Shown piece after piece: positions 1-6,900 of a stretch of DNA of 9,682 nucleotides. Position numbers and translations under genes: made by a program. The notes beneath the pieces were generated by a model. It was given only the letters and a program-made list of their open reading frames with translations. It was not told the origin of the DNA and searched no databases. Each line of letters starts with the position of its first letter. The stretch's first letter is position 1. Origin of the DNA: Proteobacteria bacterium UBA4457 (GTDB lineage Bacteria > Pseudomonadota > Gammaproteobacteria > Ga0077536); contig DGOV01000125.1 in the NCBI GenBank assembly GCA_002390205.1, forward strand, positions 1 to 9,682, read 5' to 3'.

Positions 1-78
1 CTTGACCTGCTCTTCAATAAAATCGTCACTTTCACCTATGATATTGCCCTGTTCGGGGCGCGTTAAGCTCCAATCCAT
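1..78 (-). CDS. nuoB: NADH-quinone oxidoreductase subunit B, N-terminal fragment
   Basis: Only the first 26 codons are present; the rest lies beyond the left edge. The peptide begins MDWSLTRPEQGNIIGESDDF, matching the start of gammaproteobacterial NuoB (E. coli MDYTLTR). NuoB is the peripheral-arm subunit that carries iron-sulfur cluster N2 next to the quinone site of complex I; its cluster-binding cysteines are not in this fragment. The ATG at 78-76 overlaps the nuoA stop codon (TAA at 80-78) by one base, giving TAATG, which implies translational coupling. A GAGG ribosome binding site lies at 89-86 inside the nuoA coding end, 7 bases from the ATG. The identification rests on the short N-terminal match plus position immediately after nuoA, the normal nuo operon order. 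Confidence 0.88.
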   Translation of the reverse strand, partial: MDWSLTRPEQGNIIGESDDFIEEQVK

Positions 79-497
79 TACTTTACCTCAGCCGATTTTT
101 GCGCCGCTTCAAGTCCAACGCGAGTTTTATTTCCCCATTCAAGAGCCCCAGATCGCCATTCGTAAACAAGCACCAAACCGAGGATTGCAATAAACACCAT
201 CATTGACAAATATCCCTGCCAACCTAATTCAAAAAACGCAATGGCCCAAGCAAAAATGAATACAGTTTCCAGATCGAAAATAACAAAAAAGATAGCAACC
301 AAATAGAACTCCACAGAGATCCTAATTTGAGAACCACCTACAGAAACGATACCGGACTCAAAAGGATCATTAGTTGCTGCTTCTCGGCGACGCTGACCAA
401 GCAGCCATGACAGCACAAGCATGGTGACTACCAACATAATCACCATGAAAAAATAAATGGCGAGAGGCCATATCTCATTCGCGTAGGAATTAACCAT
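78..497 (-). CDS. nuoA: NADH-quinone oxidoreductase subunit A
   Basis: NuoA (ND3 homologue) is a small membrane-arm subunit of respiratory complex I, near the quinone-binding junction of the proton-pumping NADH dehydrogenase. The protein has 139 residues (E. coli 147). Three membrane segments are visible at about 11-33, 62-84 and 95-115. Family signatures are PFESG at 45-49, the loop after the first segment, and FDLE at 74-77, which holds the conserved acidic pair in the second segment. The C-terminal tail is charged, as in relatives. I chose the ATG at 497-495 because a GGAGG ribosome binding site (509-505) lies 7 bases upstream of it. An in-frame TTG at 503-501 would add two residues but would sit only one base from that site. 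The gene is first in the nuo operon and overlaps nuoB by one base. Its upstream region is gene-free and rich in inverted repeats. Confidence 0.97.
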   Translation of the reverse strand: MVNSYANEIWPLAIYFFMVIMLVVTMLVLSWLLGQRRREAATNDPFESGIVSVGGSQIRISVEFYLVAIFFVIFDLETVFIFAWAIAFFELGWQGYLSMMVFIAILGLVLVYEWRSGALEWGNKTRVGLEAAQKSAEVK

Positions 498-501
498 TAG
501 C

Positions 502-522
502 AACCCTCCACAGAGAAGGGTT
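502..522 (-). promoter_or_regulatory. Ribosome-binding-site hairpin of nuoA
   Basis: On the mRNA-sense strand, AACCCT (522-517) pairs perfectly with AGGGTT (507-502) around a 9-base loop. The ribosome binding site GGAGG (509-505) lies partly in the right arm, so the folded form would partly hide it. The six-pair stem is seen directly; control of translation is inference, and the stem may be too weak to matter. Confidence 0.45.
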
Positions 523-523
523 T

Positions 524-529
524 AATATA
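524..529 (-). promoter_or_regulatory. Candidate -10 element of the nuo promoter
   Basis: TATATT at 529-524 is a four-of-six match to TATAAT, lying about 27 bases upstream of the nuoA ATG. At a 17-base spacing the -35 position reads TTTCTC, a poor match, so this would need an activator or is not the true promoter. An A/T-rich run (556-570) lies just upstream. Confidence 0.25.
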
Positions 530-574
530 AAAGTAAGTCTTGAAATGAGAAAAGTGAAAAATAAAAAAATCTTC

Positions 575-595
575 GATCATCAACTGTAGATGATC
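575..595. repeat. Inverted repeat GATCATC / GATGATC upstream of nuoA
   Basis: GATCATC (575-581) and GATGATC (589-595) form a perfect 7-base inverted repeat around a 7-base spacer. The arm centres are 14 bases apart. The same ATCATC core recurs in the larger palindrome at 603-628. The spacing suits a dimeric DNA-binding protein; no regulator can be named. Confidence 0.55.
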
Positions 596-602
596 TAGTC
601 GC

Positions 603-628
603 CTGTGACAAAGATGATCTTTGTACAG
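603..628. repeat. 26-base near-perfect palindrome upstream of nuoA
   Basis: CTGT-(G)-ACAAAGAT-G-ATCTTTGT-ACAG reads the same on both strands apart from the central base and a single bulged G at 607. The inner 17 bases (608-624) are a perfect palindrome of 8-base arms. With a one-base centre it cannot form a good RNA hairpin, so a protein operator is more likely than a terminator. It lies about 105 bases upstream of the nuoA start. Confidence 0.6.
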
Positions 629-671
629 ATTCAATGGCATAAAACACCCCAAGGTTTTTGGGTTTCTTTCG

Positions 672-740
672 CCTAATGTTACTTCGTTAGGGAAGGACCC
701 TTTATTGTTGTTAGGTGTAACTCAATAACCGTACCTAACA
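672..740. repeat. Cluster of four CCTAAY motifs in alternating orientation
   Basis: Four related heptamers occur in 69 bases: CCTAATG on + (672-678), CCTAACG on minus (691-685), CCTAACA on minus (715-709) and CCTAACA on + (734-740). The last two extend to a perfect 8-base inverted repeat, TGTTAGGT (709-716) and ACCTAACA (733-740), around 16 bases. An outer pair, ACCCT (697-701) and AGGGT (742-746), could lengthen it. A run of five T follows on the + strand, giving a terminator-like look, but no + strand gene precedes it. Confidence 0.5.
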
Positions 741-791
741 TAGGGTTTTTCCGCAAGCATTCATTTGAATTTTATTCACTAATGGAGTGTT

Positions 792-813
792 AATTATGGA
801 TTGATGCATAATT
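792..813. repeat. Inverted repeat AATTATG / CATAATT
   Basis: AATTATG (792-798) and CATAATT (807-813) are perfect 7-base inverted arms around 8 bases. It sits in A/T-rich DNA between the terminator of the large gene and the repeat cluster upstream of nuoA. Such short A/T-rich arms can arise by chance; no function is assigned. Confidence 0.35.
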
Positions 814-901
814 CTGTAAGTTTATTGATATCTACACGAAAGACCTTTGCTAAAGACATTTCTGAGTTGTTCAGTAAATGTAGAAATTTGACTATTACGA
901 A

Positions 902-939
902 AACAGTAAAACGCCACAAAATTTTGGCGCTTTACTGTT
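902..939 (-). terminator. Intrinsic terminator of the large metalloprotease gene
   Basis: On the minus strand AACAGTAAAGCGCCA (939-925) pairs along all 15 positions with TGGCGTTTTACTGTT (916-902), around an 8-base loop. The stem is followed by TT at 901-900, so four U in a row end the hairpin. The only imperfect pair is a G-U wobble on the minus strand, which becomes an A-C mismatch on the + strand; this fixes the minus orientation. It begins 19 bases after the stop codon at 960-958. Confidence 0.88.
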
Positions 940-957
940 GGCAATTATGCCTAGCGA

Positions 958-3900
958 TTAAATAGCAGGTGTTAATAATTTTAAATGATTCTCTATCTCA
1001 GCAGGGGATCGAGTTGCATTGTCAGCAACAACACCATTTGTAAGTGCTTCTCCTTCGAGCTCAAATAGATATCTTAAAATCAGCAGTCCGTCCGTCAGAG
1101 CATCTATTTCACCGTTGCCATCAATATCAGCAAGATCACCCAGATTATCAATTCGCAATTCAATATCTGATGCAGCAGTGTAGGTAGCATCTGACGCTAT
1201 GGTTCCTGTAACCAAAGCACTTCCATCTAAACCAAACATACCTCTTAGTAACAATAGGCCATCCGTCAGCGCGTCGTACTCACTATTACCATCAATATCC
1301 AGAGACCCTGAAGGTGGCGTCCCGGCCAAAAACTCCTCTAAGTTAGATATACCATCACCATCTTGATCCAATGCTGAATCTGAAGGGTCGTTTGGATTTA
1401 GATCAAAACGAACTTCCCAGGCGTCAGGCATACCGTCATTGTCGGTGTCGACACTGTACTGAGCTAGTATTGGGAACGGATCCTCAATATCCTGCACTCC
1501 GTCATTATCATCATCATCATCACAAGCGTCACCCTGCCCATCATCGTCTGTGTCTAGTTGAGCTTGGTTGGCTATCGATGGGCAGTTATCAAGGCCATCT
1601 CCAATTCCATCTCCATCTCCGTCTACATCAGCCACGAACTTCATTTGGAACAGAGCCACATCACTATCATCAAGTCCATCATTAGCTACAATAGCAAAAG
1701 AGTCATTAATGGCGGAATCTGCCGTGTGAATGTATGTCACATTTGATTCGATGTAGCTACCCACAGGCCTAGCGCTGTAACCAATATCTACAACTTTAAA
1801 CCCAGAATATCCATCTGCAATATAAGCCATTTTTCCATCAGCCGATTGAGTTAAGCGCCAGGAATCTCTACCAGAGAGCGCACTGCGAATTTGAACTGGA
1901 TTAGCCGGATCTGAAATATCGATCATTCGAATCAGTCCCTCTCTATCCAGAGCAGTCAATGTTTTGCCATCCGTAGACATGATCAAATCATTCATGAAGC
2001 TATCAGAGGGAATAGATCCCATCATCACCGGTAAAGCCACCTCACTAACATCAATAATTTGCATACCGCTGTTGCCATTAGCCAAGTACGCAGTTTTATA
2101 GTCATCTGACAAAGTTATACCTCTCGTAACACCTTCAGTTTCAAAACTACTCAATTGCACCGGTGAAACTGGATCAGAAACATCAAACACCAACATTAGT
2201 GATTGACTCGCTAGAAATACCATACTCCCATCACTCGAAAGTGTGATATCCCAAGCATAATCACCAATCTCTGTAGAAAAGCTAATAACTGGGACGGCAG
2301 GATTACTAACATTAGCGATGGTAAAGTGACTGTAGTCAGCGATATAAAGCAACTGATCATCGCTTGAAATTACTGCACTTAGAGGGGTTCCATCCGAAAG
2401 TATTTGATCTAAGTAAACAGGTCGTGCGGGGTCACTGACATCATAAACCAACATCCCATATCGCGTAGAGGAAACATAAGCAAACTGGTTATCATTTGAT
2501 AGCGTCACGTTATATAGCTGACCATAGAAGAGGTCTGACCCGACTAATACTGGTTTTGTAGGATCAGTAATATCCATGATTTTAAAGCCATTGTCGTAAT
2601 CCGCAAGGAAGGCATATTGGCCATCATTTGAAACAGCAACGCCTCTAACCCCATTCCCTCCACCTAAGAAAACCTCTCCGACAATTCCAGATCCATAAAT
2701 ATAGCCCTTTAGCTCCCCATATATGGGCGCTGAGGACAACTTAAAAGCGATGGGATCATCATCTGCATCACTAGCTACCAGTTCAACACTAACCGATTGG
2801 CCTTTCTCTATATCAGTAGTATAACCATCAACAATAATCGGAGCTTGATTGGGATAAATTCCCACATTAACATTAGCAAGGCCCGATGTATTTTCTCTTA
2901 AGGAGTGCGTGAATAGTCGATCACCACTCTCATTTGAGATTATAAAGTCCGCAAAATCCCAGCCATCATTAGAATTAGCATCATTGGTATCAAACATCTC
3001 TAAACGATATCTATCATCTGCGAGACAAATTAAACCAAAATATGGCGAACCTCCTGAATACAGTTCTTCACCTGACTGAGATTGAAGAGACCAGCTATTT
3101 TCATCTGGATATATACCTTCACTGACGTCAATAATATAGACGCTATCACTGCAGTTTTCTTTTGCTATATTCGCATCGTTAATAATCTGCTGTAAGTCCA
3201 CCACCCTGACTGTATCAAAGGACAATGAGAGCCCAATCTCGATCAATCCTTGGTATAAATCTAAGTTACTAGAATCAACATTTGAAAGTCCAAGAACCAG
3301 ATTTAAATCCTCGACAGTAATGCTACTCGCATCACCGGAGAGCACTGCAAGCTGCACCTCACCAAGCGCAGCATTGTTTTTATTAACGGCATCACACGCA
3401 GCAACCGGCATAATCGAGCTCTGGCCTGTAGAGATTGGAGAAGGCCAACCTGCCTTGTCGGGACAATAGCTAATATAATCAAGCTGCCTGTTAGTTAAAA
3501 ATGAGTCATCACTTAAATCAGGCTTATCGCCCAAGAAACTTAGCGCTTTAAGTTGATTATACGCAAATGCACTCGCTCCAATAGCTGTAACACCTGCACC
3601 TATGGTTGCACTCTCAATATTATTTCTAACAAATGCATAATCACCTATCTCAAGTATCGAGTTTGGGATCGTCAAAGATATTGTTTGCTGATCAGCAAAT
3701 GAAGCATTAGCAATTTTAGTAACCGGAGCCCCGTTAAAAATACTTGGGATGTCAATAACCGACGGGCATGTTGAAACACATCCAATTACAGTAACTGCTC
3801 CATCACTCTCTTCTTGATATGTAAATGTTCCGTCACTCTTTACTTGAGAGGCAAAGCTGACCTCAACTGTTGCGACGTTGCTGTCAAACTCACCATCTGA

Positions 3901-6900
3901 CACTTTAAATGTGAAACTGTCATTATCGGAAACGCCTGAACTGTTTTCAAAAATTACCTGCTGAGGTAAGGCATCTCCAGCACCGTATGCAGTTTTTGCT
4001 AGAGATATGACCTGAACACCATCTCTCCCCGTCGCTGCAACAACGTTAGTTCCATCAGAGTCAGCAGCAACACCGTACACGGTTCCTGTAAGGCTGGTAC
4101 TTGTAAGTACACTAATATTAGAGGGAGTACTCACATTAAGGGCAAGGACATCAACGGTATTTGCCACAAACAATGTTTCATCATCATTAGAGATATCCAG
4201 CTTAAGACTCTTACTGCTTGTCTCATAATTTCCAACATTAACTGGAGACTCAGGATCAGTAAGATCGTAGACTCGAACACCCTCTTCGTAATCTGCTACG
4301 TAAGCCCTACTGTCATCACCAGATAGGATGATTCCCGTTGCATAACCAGGAGTAGAGATTGTCTTCACCAGGACAGGGTTAGTTACATTTTGAACATCAT
4401 ATACCAGCAATCCTGCTGTTTGATCCGCAACATACAAATAGCGTCCGTCAGATGAAATATCAATATCCATTGCATTACTTGAACCGCCTGTAGTTCCATA
4501 GCTTGAAGGGCTCGCGCCATTAGTTACATCAACAAAATGTACACCACCCTGCTTATCGGCTATGAACGCTGTATTTCCATCAGGAGACAACACAATGTCT
4601 TGGGAAGATCCGTCTGTAATATAATCTCCTTGTAAGCTCGGTAAAGATGTATTTGTTACATCAATTATCTGTAATCCTGCTGTACTATTTGCAAGATAGA
4701 GCGTGTTCTCATCAGATGACAGCGCTAGACCTCGAGCATTGCCGGTCGTTGTATCAAGACTACTTATTTCGACTGGATTAGCCCCATCGGTTAAGTCAAA
4801 AATTCGAATGCCAGAATCTCCATCAGCAAGATATGCGGTCTTTCCGTCTATGGATAACACCACATCACGAGAGTTTCCTGGCGTATCTATCGAGCCCACC
4901 ACTTTTGCAGAAAATCCTAAACCCACCAGTGCCCCTGAATCTGGAGGACTAACTAAACTGTAATCTAAGGGTAGTCTTTCTGGATCAAGACCTTCCAAAG
5001 TCAACTCAATAACTTGATCTGGGGTTGCTGCTACCTGTGAGAAAGCAATAGGTGGTGTATTACTCCACTCTCCATCGGTTTCAATTTCAAGCGCAAGATA
5101 ATCAATACTTCCACCATCTAGGTTATATTCGTCAATAACAGTAAGCGTCCAATCCCCAGAGGTAGATTGTTCATTAAAACTTGATAAATTGCCCGACTGC
5201 GGTCTTATTACTCCCGAGACGCTGGGAACCGTCACAGAACACTCAAGTTCGGCACCGGAATCATCAAACACGGCATCAATGTCATTTTCTCCTCCGCAGG
5301 CATTAACCAACAGGCCCACTGAGACACCAGCTGGCGATGCTAAGTTAATCCGCAAGTCCTGAGGGTAGGTATGTGAAACCGCTAAATGCACATTTAGATC
5401 GGTAATACGCAAATTTTCATTGATCGTCAAAACTGAGGTTACTGTGTTTTCGCCGTCTTCAGAAATAGTGACAGGTAAATCAACGGCACCTTTATGATTG
5501 GGAGTAGTGAAACTATATGCGACGCCAGGCGTTCCACTACCGCAAAAATTATTAGGCGCCACTCGCCAGTAATAGGTTGTATCTCCAGTTAGCCCGCTAA
5601 TCACAGCAGAGCTTGTTTCTATGTTGGTAGCCAGGTAGATCTCACTAAAACTGGAATCGGTAGCTATTTCAAGAACATAATCGTCGGCATTTGATTGAGA
5701 CTCCCACTGAAGAGTTGCTGTCAGACGCTGAATCGTTGCCCCGTCATCTGGAGTTGAAAGGTTAAGGGGCTCAAAGTCAGGAGAGAAAGTTTTGATGTTA
5801 TAAGTTAGTTTCTGAGATCTCTCTGGCGAAGTTGCCACTATATCGACAGGATAGGTGCCAGCAACCAGATCACCAGAGGCCAAAAAAGTTGCCTCAACCG
5901 ATGTATTAGTGGAAGTCGCGCTTGTAGGACTAAACGAAACTGACAGCCCATTGGGCTCATTCTCAGATGAGAAAACCGCTGTATCAGTAAACTTAGTCGA
6001 AGTCTCGTAAATAATAGGCGATGTGACACTATCATTTTGGCACACACTATAATCCAACTGATCTACCGTAAGGACAATATCATCAAGCGTAGTACTGAAA
6101 TCTTGTGAATTAATAGCATAAAATATATTGCCTAAAGCTGATACTCGAATACGCCCTGTGTTGGTTACCACATCCGGAAGCACAATCTCATGACTGCCAT
6201 CATTTAAGGTAGTCTCAGCAAGAGTGTACGGGTAGGTCAGTCCGCCGTCAGTAGACATGGTGATACTTACATTTGAAACCGATATTGGCGCCAAATCAGT
6301 GCCGGCTACGTCCCAGGTAACTATTCGAGGTGAGCCTGCAATATAAACATTGCCCAAGGATTGTGAAGTAACAGCGAAAGCACCCACTTTATTATCATCA
6401 CCATCGTTATCAACAACCGTGACTGTCATGTCTCTATAAGCAACACCTCCACCGCCAACAGAATTATCACGCACGGTAAGAGCAAACGTAAATTCGCGCG
6501 GAACAGTCGATAATGTTTCCCATGGAGAACCAATGTAAGGATCTTCCAGAGTTAAATTACCCGAAATGACACTAGAGAGAAGTGGCAAATAACGCGTCGG
6601 CTCTCGACTTGGAAGTAAGGATCGAAAATTTGCACCTTGCGTATTAGTGGGGCCAAACACATCACTGGGAACTGTGCCATCATCCTTTTGCTCCCATGTA
6701 TAAGTAAGATTATCGGAAACATCTGCATCACTAGCAGAGCCCGTCAACACAAAGGGAGTACCCACTGGAATGGTATAATCTGACAAAGGGTCAACTGTTG
6801 GTACGTTATTTTCAATCTCTGTGCTTACATGACACGTTTGGCCTTTTAAGTAGTCCAATCCTTGGATAATGCTAACATTATGATAGTAATTATCTGCATA

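Larger units (their letters stand above)
498..901. other. Gene-free nuo upstream region
   Basis: No open frame with a ribosome binding site, and no tRNA-like T-arm, is visible here. The stretch is A/T-rich and contains five or more separate inverted repeats, listed individually. There is also a weak hairpin, CCCAA and TTGGG around 5 bases, near 646-662. It most likely holds the promoter and regulatory sites of the nuo operon, since the terminator at 902-939 cuts off read-through from the large gene. Confidence 0.6.

Noticed and set aside
2..193. A + strand open frame over nuoB and nuoA
   Set aside because: It is antisense to two conserved nuo genes and has no family likeness.
646..662. A short hairpin CCCAA/TTGGG with nearby T runs, as a second terminator
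   Set aside because: The stem is only five pairs, it has similar T runs on both strands, and no gene ends close to it. The strong terminator at 902-939 already serves the large gene.
504..957. A tRNA gene in the nuo upstream spacer, as sometimes found near nuoA
   Set aside because: No T-arm or acceptor-stem pairing of tRNA type is visible on either strand.
1371..1685. A + strand open frame with a six-histidine run
   Set aside because: It lies antisense to the TSP3 and dockerin-like region. The histidines are the complement of the Asp codons. It has no ribosome binding site and no family likeness.
1762..4914. Tandem repeats as evidence of a mobile element, CRISPR array or assembly error
   Set aside because: The repeats are diverged protein repeats of about 44 codons within one continuous frame, with no conserved DNA repeat and no unique spacers.
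4703..4963. A + strand open frame opposite propeller 1
   Set aside because: It is antisense to a clearly coding region with well-preserved repeats, and the product is not recognisable.
5838..6047. A second minus-strand frame inside the Ig-like region
   Set aside because: It overlaps the giant gene in another frame, whose continuous domain pattern shows that frame to be the real one. There is no sign of a frameshift.
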